Positions 56,477 to 64,000 of a DNA stretch of 64,000 nucleotides are shown here, in pieces (the stretch's first letter is position 1; each line of letters starts with the position of its first letter). The stretch is taken from contig NZ_AP027274.1 of the NCBI RefSeq assembly GCF_030295705.1, positions 1,240,001 to 1,304,000 on the forward strand. The letters run 5' to 3'. This stretch comes from Polynucleobacter sp. TUM22923. GTDB taxonomy: Bacteria > Pseudomonadota > Gammaproteobacteria > Burkholderiales > Burkholderiaceae. Position numbers and translations under genes: made by a program. The notes below the pieces were generated by a model. The model made no database searches and had not been told where the DNA came from. It was given only the letters and a program-made list of their open reading frames with translations.

Positions 56477-56821
56477 CTAACCACCAGAACCCTCTTTGGG
56501 GCTCACTTGCTTAAGCGGCTTGTAATCAACACGCTCACGAAGTTCTTTGCCAGGCTTAAAGTGGGGAACTCGCTTCTCTGGAATGAGTACTTTCTCACCA
56601 GATTTAGGGTTACGACCAGTACGCGCCGGACGATGATGCAATACAAAACTACCAACACCACGCAACTCAATACGTTTACCTTCAGCTAAGGCATGAGTCA
56701 TAGTGTCCAATAAAGTCTTTACAGCTAACTCGACATCCCTAGGCAGCAACTGCGGAAACTGCTCCGCCAAACTCTCTACCAACTCTGAACGAGTAATTGC
56801 TTGTTGCTCTTGATCTGACAT
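56477..56821 (-). CDS. ihfB: Integration host factor subunit beta
   Basis: IHF-beta bends DNA with IHF-alpha at specific sites. The 114-aa HU-family protein has [13 protein letters not shown] near 11-23, [29 protein letters not shown] split at about 53-81 with the intercalating proline, and [13 protein letters not shown] near 90. It is about 20 residues longer than E. coli IHF-beta owing to a C-terminal tail. Its gene follows rpsA, as in E. coli. Confidence 0.95.
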   Translation of the reverse strand: MSDQEQQAITRSELVESLAEQFPQLLPRDVELAVKTLLDTMTHALAEGKRIELRGVGSFVLHHRPARTGRNPKSGEKVLIPEKRVPHFKPGKELRERVDYKPLKQVSPKEGSGG

Positions 56822-56834
56822 GGTCTATCAATGA

Positions 56835-56865
56835 CAAAACGCCGCTCCCCACAAAGGAAGCGGCG
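56835..56865 (-). terminator. Hairpin terminator or attenuator between rpsA and ihfB
   Basis: On the minus strand a 10-bp GC-rich stem (CGCCGCTTCC with GGGAGCGGCG, one U-G pair, 6-nt loop) is followed by only four T residues. It begins just after the rpsA stop. Partial termination would let S1 be made in excess over IHF-beta. Confidence 0.65.
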
Positions 56866-56873
56866 ATCTTGAT

Positions 56874-58547
56874 TTAGCCCTTACTGTCCATCTTTGCTTT
56901 TAACAAAGCACCCAAGTTGGTTGTGCCGGACTGCGCATCACCCTGGAGCTTGCTCATTGCATCTTGCTGGTCAGTACTGTCTTTTGCTTTAATTGAAAGG
57001 TTAATCACACGTGATTTACGATCAATGTTAATGATCATGGCGGTAACACTATCGCCCTCTTTCAATACATTGCGTGCATCTTCAACGCGATCGGTTGAGA
57101 TTTCTGATGCACGTAAGTAAGCCTCAACTTCATCAGCCAAATGAATGGTTGCACCCTTAGCATCAACCGCTTTTACAGTACCAGTAACGAGGCTACCCTT
57201 GTCACTCACTGATGTGTAGTTGTTGAATGGGTCACCAGACAATTGCTTGATACCAAGAGAGATGCGCTCTTTCTCAACATCAATGGCTAATACCGTAGCT
57301 TCGACTTCATCACCTTTTTTGTATCTCTTAACAGCCTCTTCTCCTGGCTCATTCCATGAAAGGTCTGAGAGGTGAACCAAGCCATCGATACCGCCAGGCA
57401 AACCAATGAATACACCAAAATCAGTGATCGATTTGATTGCGCCGGTGAGTTTGTCACCTTTTTGCTGGCCACGTGCAAACTCATCCCATGGATTTGCTTT
57501 GCACTGCTTGATGCCCAAGCTAATACGACGCTTGTCTTCATCAATATCCAGAACCATCACTTCAACTTCAGTTCCTAGTGCAGTAGCTTTACTTGGAGCA
57601 ACGTTCTTGTTTGTCCAATCCATTTCGGAAACGTGTACCAAGCCTTCGATACCACTCTCGATTTCAACAAACGCGCCGTAGTCAGTCAGGTTAGTTACCT
57701 TGCCGAATAAGCGAGTATTTGGTGGGTAGCGACGAGCGATACCAACCCAAGGATCATCACCAAGCTGCTTCACGCCGAGTGAAACACGGTTCTTCTCTTG
57801 GTCGAACTTCAAAATCTTTGCGGTAACTTCTTGACCTACAGTCAACATCTCGCTTGGGTGACGCACGCGACGCCATGCCAAATCGGTAATGTGCAAGAGG
57901 CCATCGATACCACCGAGGTCAACGAATGCGCCGTAGTCCGTAATATTTTTCACGATACCTACAACAACGCTACCTTCTTTGAGGTTAGACATCAACTTCG
58001 CGCGCTCTTCACCTTGACTAGCTTCAACAACCGCACGACGTGACAACACTACGTTGTTACGCTTACGATCAAGCTTGATAACCTTAAATTCCATGGTCTT
58101 GCCTTCATAAGGAGTTGTATCCTTAATTGGGCGTGTATCTACGAGTGATCCAGGCAAGAATGCGCGGATGCCGTTAACCATGACAGTCAAGCCGCCTTTA
58201 ACCTTACCGGTAACAGTACCAGTAACGATTTCTGCCTGCTCGAGTGCTTTTTCCAAATTCATCCATGAAGCCAGACGCTTTGCTTTGTCACGGGAGAGGA
58301 TGGTGTCGCCATAGCCATTTTCAAGTGCGTCAATCGCAACTGAAACGAAATCACCGGGAGCTACTTCAATCTCTCCAGCGTCGTTATGGAATTCTTCAAC
58401 AGGAATAAACGCTTCAGACTTTAAGCCAGCGTTAACAACGACGAAGTTATGGTCGATGCGAAGGACTTCAGCCGAAATAACTTGGCCGGTCTTCATATTC
58501 GATCGGGTTAATGATTCTTCAAATAATTCTGCAAATGATTCAGACAT
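56874..58547 (-). CDS. rpsA: Small ribosomal subunit protein bS1
   Basis: S1 binds mRNA leaders and helps ribosomes start on structured messages. The 557-aa protein contains six S1 repeats, recognised by recurring blocks such as [20 protein letters not shown] near 198-217 and [21 protein letters not shown] near 283-303. The size and repeat number match proteobacterial S1. It lies between cmk and ihfB as in E. coli. Confidence 0.98.
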   Translation of the reverse strand: MSESFAELFEESLTRSNMKTGQVISAEVLRIDHNFVVVNAGLKSEAFIPVEEFHNDAGEIEVAPGDFVSVAIDALENGYGDTILSRDKAKRLASWMNLEKALEQAEIVTGTVTGKVKGGLTVMVNGIRAFLPGSLVDTRPIKDTTPYEGKTMEFKVIKLDRKRNNVVLSRRAVVEASQGEERAKLMSNLKEGSVVVGIVKNITDYGAFVDLGGIDGLLHITDLAWRRVRHPSEMLTVGQEVTAKILKFDQEKNRVSLGVKQLGDDPWVGIARRYPPNTRLFGKVTNLTDYGAFVEIESGIEGLVHVSEMDWTNKNVAPSKATALGTEVEVMVLDIDEDKRRISLGIKQCKANPWDEFARGQQKGDKLTGAIKSITDFGVFIGLPGGIDGLVHLSDLSWNEPGEEAVKRYKKGDEVEATVLAIDVEKERISLGIKQLSGDPFNNYTSVSDKGSLVTGTVKAVDAKGATIHLADEVEAYLRASEISTDRVEDARNVLKEGDSVTAMIINIDRKSRVINLSIKAKDSTDQQDAMSKLQGDAQSGTTNLGALLKAKMDSKG

Positions 58548-58654
58548 GTATATTCACTTTGTGCCGCCAGAAGATCCGACGGGTTAGGTTATAAAAGCCC
58601 AAAGAAACACGCTAAATTAGATAATCGCGTTGTAGAGTTTCTAAAGACACCAAA

Positions 58655-58701
58655 ACTACTGCTTTACTGCACACTGCATTACATTGCTGCAAACTGCCTT
58701 A
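58655..58701 (-). repeat. Degenerate 15-nt repeats in the cmk-rpsA gap
   Basis: On the minus strand TAAGGCAGTTTGCAG (58701-58687) is followed by TAATGCAGTGTGCAG (58681-58667) and a partial third copy TAAAGCAGT (58666-58658). They start 9 nt after the cmk stop and about 110-150 nt before the rpsA start. The first two copies differ at two positions. Confidence 0.6.
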
Positions 58702-58709
58702 CTGACTAC

Positions 58710-59372
58710 TCAAGCAACCTTAGTTTGATACCAAGCCAAGACCGCCTGAACTGCTTGATCTATCGATAATTCCGAAGTTTCCAGCACTTTCGCGCCTTCT
58801 GCAACTGTAAGAGGTGCAGTTCCTCGGCTGCTATCTCGAGCATCACGCTCTTCTAAATCACTCAATAAGTCAGTAAGTTTAGCAGGAATTCCCTTAGCTA
58901 TCAATTGCTTATGTCGACGTTCTGCTCTGGCTAACGCCGTTGCAGTTAAAAAAACCTTGAGCGTTGCATCAGGAAAAATCACCGTTGCCATATCTCGCCC
59001 ATCAGCCACCAGGCCTGGGGACAGTCTAAAACCATGCTGAACGCCCACTAACGCACCCCTTACTTCGGGGTGAACGGCAATCTTAGAAGCCCGTAAACCT
59101 ACCTCTTCAGTCCGAATTGCCTCAGTCACATCTTCAGAATTGAGCAAAACTCGACCATTTTTAAAGGAAATAACCATTTTCTGGGCTAAAAAACCCAATT
59201 CAATACCATTTTCGGGGTCAATTGCTGCTTTTTGACTGCCTAAGGCAACTAAGCGATAGAGCGCCCCACTGTCCAAATAATGAAAGCCTAGCTTTTCAGC
59301 CACTAGGGATGCGACCGTACCTTTACCAGAGGCTGTTGGGCCATCAATTGCGATCACGGGGGCTAAGTTCAT
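58710..59372 (-). CDS. cmk: Cytidylate kinase
   Basis: Cmk phosphorylates CMP and dCMP. The start at 59372 gives 220 aa, beginning [19 protein letters not shown] with the P-loop at about 10-18. The frame is open to 59453 but that would overlap aro[10 protein letters not shown] is near 35-43, and [17 protein letters not shown] with the CMP-binding Asp-Gly-Arg-Asp is near 124-140. It lies between aroA and rpsA, the conserved order. Confidence 0.96.
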   Translation of the reverse strand: MNLAPVIAIDGPTASGKGTVASLVAEKLGFHYLDSGALYRLVALGSQKAAIDPENGIELGFLAQKMVISFKNGRVLLNSEDVTEAIRTEEVGLRASKIAVHPEVRGALVGVQHGFRLSPGLVADGRDMATVIFPDATLKVFLTATALARAERRHKQLIAKGIPAKLTDLLSDLEERDARDSSRGTAPLTVAEGAKVLETSELSIDQAVQAVLAWYQTKVA

Positions 59373-59385
59373 GGCAATAAAGGCG

Positions 59386-60717
59386 TTAACTGACGACCGC
59401 AGCAAATTCCGCAAAATAAGTGGGGAAGGTCTTGGCAACACAATCAGGTTCATTAATCTTCAATGGATTTGGGCCAAAAGCCGCTAAAGAGAAACACATT
59501 GCCATACGATGATCATCATAGGTATCGATGCCCTCAGGCGGTGATCGCCAATCAGCCAAAGTCTTGGGGGCTTCCACTTCAATATAGTCATCACCCTCCT
59601 CAACTATTGCCCCTAATTTTTTGAGCTCTTTTGCCATTGCGGCGATACGATCCGTCTCTTTCACGCGCCAACTGGCAATGCCATTCAAGCGGGTTTTTCC
59701 CTCTGCGAATAAGGCGGCAACAGCCAGCGTCATTGCCGCATCAGGAATTTCAGTACAGTCGATCGTAATCGCATTCAGTTTGCCACTGGCGTTTTGAACA
59801 CCAGCAACCTCAATCCAATCATCACCTGTAGTAATTTTTGCCCCCATCAATGCCAATGCATCAGCAAAAGCAACGTCGCCCTGAATACTGTCGCTACCAA
59901 CCCCCAACACCCGCACAGGCCCACGACCAATTGCCCCCAATGCCAAAAAATAGGATGCAGAAGAGGCGTCGCCCTCAACCAGCATCGCTCCAGGGCTTTG
60001 ATAAACGGCGTCTGATGTATTGGCAGGAATAACAAAAGATTGCGCATCTGGACAATCTACGAGCACTCCAAATCGAGCCATTAATTTAAGGGTAATCTCG
60101 ATATAAGGACGAGAAATGAGCTCGCCAATGACTTCAATTCTGACTGGCTCTTTTGCCACCAAAGGCAGAGCCATTAATAGCGCTGTCAAAAACTGACTAG
60201 ACACATCGCCACGCACTTTCACAATATCTTGGATATTAATCTGGGATGTAGCAATTTGGATCGGCGGATAACCAGCCTGCAACTCATAAGTAATTTCTGC
60301 GCCAATTTGACGTAGTCCGTCCACCAAATCACGAATAGGACGCTCATGCATTCTGGCTACGCCTGATAGGCGGTAGTTACCACTTTGCATCGCTAACGCT
60401 GCCGTTAACGGCCGAATAGCAGTCCCTGCATTTCCCATCCAAAGATCTGCTTCGCGTACCGGAAATTGACCGCTACACCCCTCAATAATGCAGATGTGAT
60501 GATCCTGATCCGCTACTAAAATACCTAGCTGACGCAAGGCGTTTCGCATCACTTGCGTATCGTCCGCATCTAATAAATTATGGAGTGTAGTAGTGCCAGA
60601 AGAAAGGGCTGCTAACAATAATGCTCGATTGGAAATACTTTTTGAGCCAGGCAAAACAATCTCGCCATGTGCCTGTCTAAATGGACCAATCTGAATACTA
60701 GAAAAACTGCTCATCAA
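59386..60717 (-). CDS. aroA: 3-phosphoshikimate 1-carboxyvinyltransferase
   Basis: AroA (EPSP synthase) joins shikimate-3-phosphate with phosphoenolpyruvate and is the glyphosate target. The 443-aa protein has [20 protein letters not shown] near 22-41, the [14 protein letters not shown] loop near 95-108 and [13 protein letters not shown] near 405. In class I enzymes the loop reads GNAGTAMRP; here isoleucine replaces methionine. It overlaps tyrA by 4 nt, so translational coupling is likely. Confidence 0.97.
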   Translation of the reverse strand: MMSSFSSIQIGPFRQAHGEIVLPGSKSISNRALLLAALSSGTTTLHNLLDADDTQVMRNALRQLGILVADQDHHICIIEGCSGQFPVREADLWMGNAGTAIRPLTAALAMQSGNYRLSGVARMHERPIRDLVDGLRQIGAEITYELQAGYPPIQIATSQINIQDIVKVRGDVSSQFLTALLMALPLVAKEPVRIEVIGELISRPYIEITLKLMARFGVLVDCPDAQSFVIPANTSDAVYQSPGAMLVEGDASSASYFLALGAIGRGPVRVLGVGSDSIQGDVAFADALALMGAKITTGDDWIEVAGVQNASGKLNAITIDCTEIPDAAMTLAVAALFAEGKTRLNGIASWRVKETDRIAAMAKELKKLGAIVEEGDDYIEVEAPKTLADWRSPPEGIDTYDDHRMAMCFSLAAFGPNPLKINEPDCVAKTFPTYFAEFAAVVS

Positions 60718-61595
60718 AGAGTATCCAAATCTTGACGGGCCTGACTTGCTTTTTTGAATAACTTTTCAATAGCAGCGCCGTCGTTTTCAGCAATTAATTG
60801 GCGCATATGGCCAGCGATTAATAAGTACTGATCAAGCTCTTTTAGAACTGAAGTGCGATTCCCCAGGCAAATATCCCGCCACATTTCAGGGCTAGAAGCG
60901 GCAATGCGAGTGAAATCTTTAAAGCCAGCGCCAATATGCTCTAACTTTTGATCTGCATCCTCTGAATTAATAATGCTCACCATCAAGGCATAAGACAAGA
61001 TGTGCGGCAAGTGAGACACTGCTGCATAGATCGCATCATGCTGCACAGAAGAAATCTTTTTTACCCGTGCGCCGACTGACCTCCAAAAGCCCTCAATCAG
61101 ATCGGTGTCCTGCGGTGAGTTTTCTTGCAGTGGGCAAATAATAGTTTGCTTATCCTGAAATAAATCAGCCTTAGCGGCATTAGCGCCATATTGTGCGCCA
61201 CCAGCAATAGGATGTGCCGGAACAAACTGGCAAGCCTTCTTACCTAAAATTTCTTTTGCTGCCAAAATCACATCCCCTTTGGTGCTACCAGCATCAGTCA
61301 ACATCGTCCGAGGCTGAAGATGAGGCTCCATGATTTCAAAGGCTGCTCGCATTTGTGCGACAGGAACGCAAAGCACAATCAAATCAGATTGTTTGGCAGC
61401 CTCTACAAGATCAACTACCTGATCAATTGCACCCATCTTCAAGGCTTGCTCTGTGTTGGCTGCACTACGCCCAACCCCTAATATGGTGTTGACAACACCT
61501 GCTTGCTTCAAAGCCAAGCCAAGAGAGGCACCAATCAGACCGACACCCACAATAGTGACGGTTCCGTAATTCACTTTCGAATTCATAACCGTCAT
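60714..61595 (-). CDS. tyrA: Prephenate dehydrogenase
   Basis: TyrA oxidatively decarboxylates prephenate to 4-hydroxyphenylpyruvate for tyrosine. The 293-aa protein has the NAD motif [14 protein letters not shown] near 15-28, the [10 protein letters not shown] segment near 101, and the catalytic His in [10 protein letters not shown] near 123-132. It lacks a fused chorismate mutase; that activity is on PheA. It overlaps hisC by 4 nt and aroA by 4 nt. Confidence 0.94.
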   Translation of the reverse strand: MTVMNSKVNYGTVTIVGVGLIGASLGLALKQAGVVNTILGVGRSAANTEQALKMGAIDQVVDLVEAAKQSDLIVLCVPVAQMRAAFEIMEPHLQPRTMLTDAGSTKGDVILAAKEILGKKACQFVPAHPIAGGAQYGANAAKADLFQDKQTIICPLQENSPQDTDLIEGFWRSVGARVKKISSVQHDAIYAAVSHLPHILSYALMVSIINSEDADQKLEHIGAGFKDFTRIAASSPEMWRDICLGNRTSVLKELDQYLLIAGHMRQLIAENDGAAIEKLFKKASQARQDLDTL

Positions 61596-62731
61596 GCAGT
61601 CAGCGCTTTATTCTGCGCGACGATATCCCGCAAGGCATGAATAAATGCTGCGTTTTCTTCTTGTAGTCCAATCGAAATTCGCAACCACTGTGGCAAACCA
61701 TAATTTCCTACCGGCCGAACGATAATTCCACGTTTTAACAACTCTAGATTCATACGATTACCTGCGCCATCGTCATCACCTACTTTGACTAAAACAAAGT
61801 TTCCAGCCGAGGGAAGATAAGACAGATTGAGGGCATCAAATGCCTCGGTCAACTGAGCTAAGCCAGCACGATTAAGCTCAAATCCTTGCTGCAAAAATTC
61901 TATATCCTGGAATGCGGCAATTGCTGCAGCCTGCGCAAGACTATTAACGTTAAATGGCTGACGTATGCGATTGAGTAGATCTGTCAGTGCAGGCTGTGCT
62001 ACTCCGTAACCAATACGCAAACCAGCTAAACCATATGCTTTAGAAAAACTACGCGACAGGATCATATTAGGAAAGCGCTTGATCCAAGCAACAGCATCGT
62101 AACGTTGCTCTACAGACAAATACTCGTTATATGCTTCATCCAACACCACAACAACGTGTGCTGGTACTGCCAGCAGGAATGCTTCAATTTCTTGAGCGCT
62201 CAAGTAACTGCCGGTAGGATTATTGGGATTTGCAACGAATACCAGCTTTGCCTTATCGCCAGAAGCCTGAATAGCGCTTAGCATGGCAGGTAAGTCATGG
62301 CCATAGCTAGCTGTTGGGGCAACTTCAATCGCGTTTGCGCCAACGGCTTGGGTTGCTAGTGGGTACACCGCAAAAGCATGTCGCGAAAAAATAACCTCAT
62401 CACCAGCTTGCGCGACAGCACGTGCCGCCAACTCTAAAATATCATTACTGCCATTACCTAAAGTTACCCAGTCCGAGGGAACTCCAAGACGCTCAGACAG
62501 TACTTTTTTTAATTCAAACCCATTGGAGTCGGGATAACGACCCAAATCACCAGCCGCCTTAAGCATCGCCTCTTGCGCTGACTTAGGCATCCCAAGAGGG
62601 TTTTCATTCGAAGCAAGTTTGACAATTTTACTTTCATCCAAACCATACTCCCGTGCAACCTCACTAATTGGGCGCCCTCCAACGTAAGGCGCAATTGCCT
62701 GAATATGTTTTAAACCCAGCTTAGTTGTCAT
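61592..62731 (-). CDS. hisC: Histidinol-phosphate aminotransferase family (HisC2 / aromatic aminotransferase)
   Basis: A 379-aa class II PLP aminotransferase with SNENPLGMP near 41-49, VFVANPNNPTGSYLS near 164-178, VVVLDEAYNEYL near 195, and the PLP lysine in SRSFSKAYGLAGLRIGY near 226-242. Its place between pheA and tyrA suggests it transaminates phenylpyruvate and 4-hydroxyphenylpyruvate, rather than or besides histidinol phosphate. A second hisC in a his operon is expected elsewhere in the genome. Confidence 0.92.
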   Translation of the reverse strand: MTTKLGLKHIQAIAPYVGGRPISEVAREYGLDESKIVKLASNENPLGMPKSAQEAMLKAAGDLGRYPDSNGFELKKVLSERLGVPSDWVTLGNGSNDILELAARAVAQAGDEVIFSRHAFAVYPLATQAVGANAIEVAPTASYGHDLPAMLSAIQASGDKAKLVFVANPNNPTGSYLSAQEIEAFLLAVPAHVVVVLDEAYNEYLSVEQRYDAVAWIKRFPNMILSRSFSKAYGLAGLRIGYGVAQPALTDLLNRIRQPFNVNSLAQAAAIAAFQDIEFLQQGFELNRAGLAQLTEAFDALNLSYLPSAGNFVLVKVGDDDGAGNRMNLELLKRGIIVRPVGNYGLPQWLRISIGLQEENAAFIHALRDIVAQNKALTA

Positions 62732-62766
62732 GATAGATATAGATCACTTTTGTTCTCACTCAGCGT

Positions 62767-63858
62767 TTACACGGAGTGCGGATACGAACCCAGGTTTTTA
62801 TAAAAGGCCGCCATTGCTTTTAATTCATTCAAAGCTTTGCTTACTTTTGCATCCTCAGCATGGCCAGCCACATCAATGTAAAAGTGATATTCCCAAGTGC
62901 CCTTACGTGCAGGCCGAGACTCAAATCGATTCATCGAAACACCATGCTTTGCAAGAGGCTCCAAGAGGCGATGAACCGCACCAGGCTGATTATCGACTGA
63001 CAACACTAAGGAGGTTTGATCCTGACCAGTGGACTGACATGCGTAGTGACCAATGACAACGAAGCGTGTTCGGTTGTGAGGATCATCTTGAATTTGCGAA
63101 GCTACTACCTGCAGCCCATAAGCTACTTGCGCAGGAATACCTGCGATTGCTGCCAAGCTAGGGTCACTCGCCGCCATGCGCGCTGCTTCGGCATTACTAC
63201 TGACTGCTTGACGCTTAAGATGCGGTGCATGCTCACTCAACCATTGTTGACACTGAGCCAAAGCTTGGGCGTGAGCACAAACAGTAGTCACCCCATTTAA
63301 TGCCCCATTCGCCGTTAATAAATGATGATGAATAGGTAGTACCAACTCACCACTAATGCGCATAGGAGAGTCTAAGAGAAGATCAAGCGTTCTTGAAACA
63401 GCACCTTCACTAGAGTTCTCGACAGGCACAACACCAAATTGGGCTGCGCCCTTCTCAACCGCCTTAAATACTTCATCCAAGCTATTACAAGGAAGGCCTG
63501 CTATAGAGTGGCCAAAATAGGTCTGGGCTGCTTGCTCTGAAAATGTGCCAATCGGCCCAAGGTAGGCAATCGTTTGGCGAGCCTCCAACGCTCTACAGGC
63601 CGACATCACTTCGCGCCATATTGCAGCGATACCGTCTGGCAGCAAAGGACCTTGATTGATCTCTTGCAACTTCGCTATTACCTGACGCTCGCGCTCTGGC
63701 CTAAAAACAGGTGAGGCAAAGCCTCCTTTGATATGACCAACTTCTTGCGCAGCTTGAGCGCGCCAAGTCAGCAACTCTAAGATCTGCGCATCTAATCCAT
63801 CAATCTTGTCGCGAATGGGCGCTAAGCGCTGTTCTTCAGAGCTCACTTTTGAATTCAC
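62767..63858 (-). CDS. pheA: Bifunctional chorismate mutase / prephenate dehydratase
   Basis: PheA turns chorismate into prephenate and then phenylpyruvate. The 363-aa protein has an AroQ-type mutase helix domain (about 10-90), a dehydratase domain starting YLGPIGTFSEQAA near 99 with the TRFVVIGH motif near 264, and a C-terminal ACT domain with GAVHRLLEPLAKHGVSMNRFESRP split near 289-312 that senses phenylalanine. The start is a GTG sharing one base with the serC stop (TAGTG). Confidence 0.95.
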   Translation of the reverse strand: MNSKVSSEEQRLAPIRDKIDGLDAQILELLTWRAQAAQEVGHIKGGFASPVFRPERERQVIAKLQEINQGPLLPDGIAAIWREVMSACRALEARQTIAYLGPIGTFSEQAAQTYFGHSIAGLPCNSLDEVFKAVEKGAAQFGVVPVENSSEGAVSRTLDLLLDSPMRISGELVLPIHHHLLTANGALNGVTTVCAHAQALAQCQQWLSEHAPHLKRQAVSSNAEAARMAASDPSLAAIAGIPAQVAYGLQVVASQIQDDPHNRTRFVVIGHYACQSTGQDQTSLVLSVDNQPGAVHRLLEPLAKHGVSMNRFESRPARKGTWEYHFYIDVAGHAEDAKVSKALNELKAMAAFYKNLGSYPHSV

Positions 63859-64000
63859 TAGGCACGCCTTTCAAAGTCACGCATAAATTCCACCAGGGCT
63901 TGAACGCCTTCTAGTGGCATCGCGTTATAAATGCTAGCACGCATACCGCCAGCTGCTTTATGGCCCCGCAAAGCAACTAACCCTGCAGCATTTGATTGCT
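63858..64000 (-). CDS. serC: Phosphoserine aminotransferase (C-terminal end only)
   Basis: The last 46 codons of a leftward gene whose start lies beyond the window. The translated end reads [20 protein letters not shown], then [21 protein letters not shown], typical of the SerC C-terminus (GHRxxGGxRASxYNA). SerC makes phosphoserine from 3-phosphohydroxypyruvate. Its place before pheA fits the conserved serC-pheA-hisC/tyrA-aroA order. The stop overlaps the pheA GTG by one base. Confidence 0.93.
   Translation of the reverse strand, partial: QSNAAGLVALRGHKAAGGMRASIYNAMPLEGVQALVEFMRDFERRA

Overview
The window looks like chromosomal core DNA of a betaproteobacterium of family Burkholderiaceae, most likely Polynucleobacter or a close relative. 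This is judged from gene order and protein resemblance; no database search was run. The indicators are the earP/efp pair with Arg32 in EF-P, the fatty-acid block joined to mucD-lepA-lepB-rnc-era-recO-pdxJ-acpS-nagZ, the serC-pheA-hisC-tyrA-aroA-cmk-rpsA-ihfB-lapB block, moderate G+C, and very tight gene packing. I see no tRNA, rRNA, insertion sequence, prophage or CRISPR array. About 70 protein genes fill almost all of the sequence.

Layout: (1) 3-1538, the end of earP and then efp, closed by a strong terminator. (2) 1617-17000, one long leftward block. In transcription order it carries yceD, rpmF, plsX, fabH, fabD, fabG, acpP and fabF (fatty-acid and phospholipid synthesis), then a DegP-type protease, lepA, lepB, rnc, era, recO, pdxJ, acpS and nagZ. 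(3) 17014-21242, yceF and an RsmI-like methylase rightward, facing an S49 peptidase, a HAD phosphatase and rluC. (4) 21243-24292, RNase E behind a structured leader of about 380 nt. (5) 24376-27733, the molybdenum-cofactor genes moaA, mobA and moeA plus a small DUF3566-like membrane protein; mog lies apart at 34.1 kb. (6) 27730-34716, a 2-hydroxyacid dehydrogenase, a ferredoxin/ferredoxin-reductase pair, thyA-folA, a lone TRAP binding protein, pmbA and mog. (7) 34768-39288, orn, an M48 membrane protease, rsgA, a CobD/AmpE-like protein and a CoA-type Nudix hydrolase. (8) 39353-41540, the rpsP-rimM-trmD-rplS ribosome/tRNA operon. (9) 41844-48988, two small envelope proteins and a leftward acyl-CoA oxidation cluster (deacetylase-like protein, acyl-CoA ligase, etfB, etfA, acyl-CoA dehydrogenase). 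(10) 49067-51719, mltB, cysM and a ComEA-like protein. (11) 51814-64000, a leftward block running serC-pheA-hisC-tyrA-aroA-cmk-rpsA-ihfB-lapB-ugd-rfaE-hldD and ending at a strong terminator. It joins aromatic amino-acid synthesis, translation and LPS-core sugar synthesis.

No single undescribed system stands out. The more interesting points are at the level of organisation. rpoE-rseA-rseB is missing from its usual place before the DegP-type protease. lapA is missing before lapB, with a terminator in its place. A hairpin with a U-tract faces the wrong way between the protease and lepA, and an attenuator-like hairpin lies between rpmF and plsX. The rne leader is structured. A perfect 11-bp inverted repeat lies between rne and moaA. 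A DmdB/DmdC-like acyl-CoA cluster is linked to a histone-deacetylase-fold enzyme.
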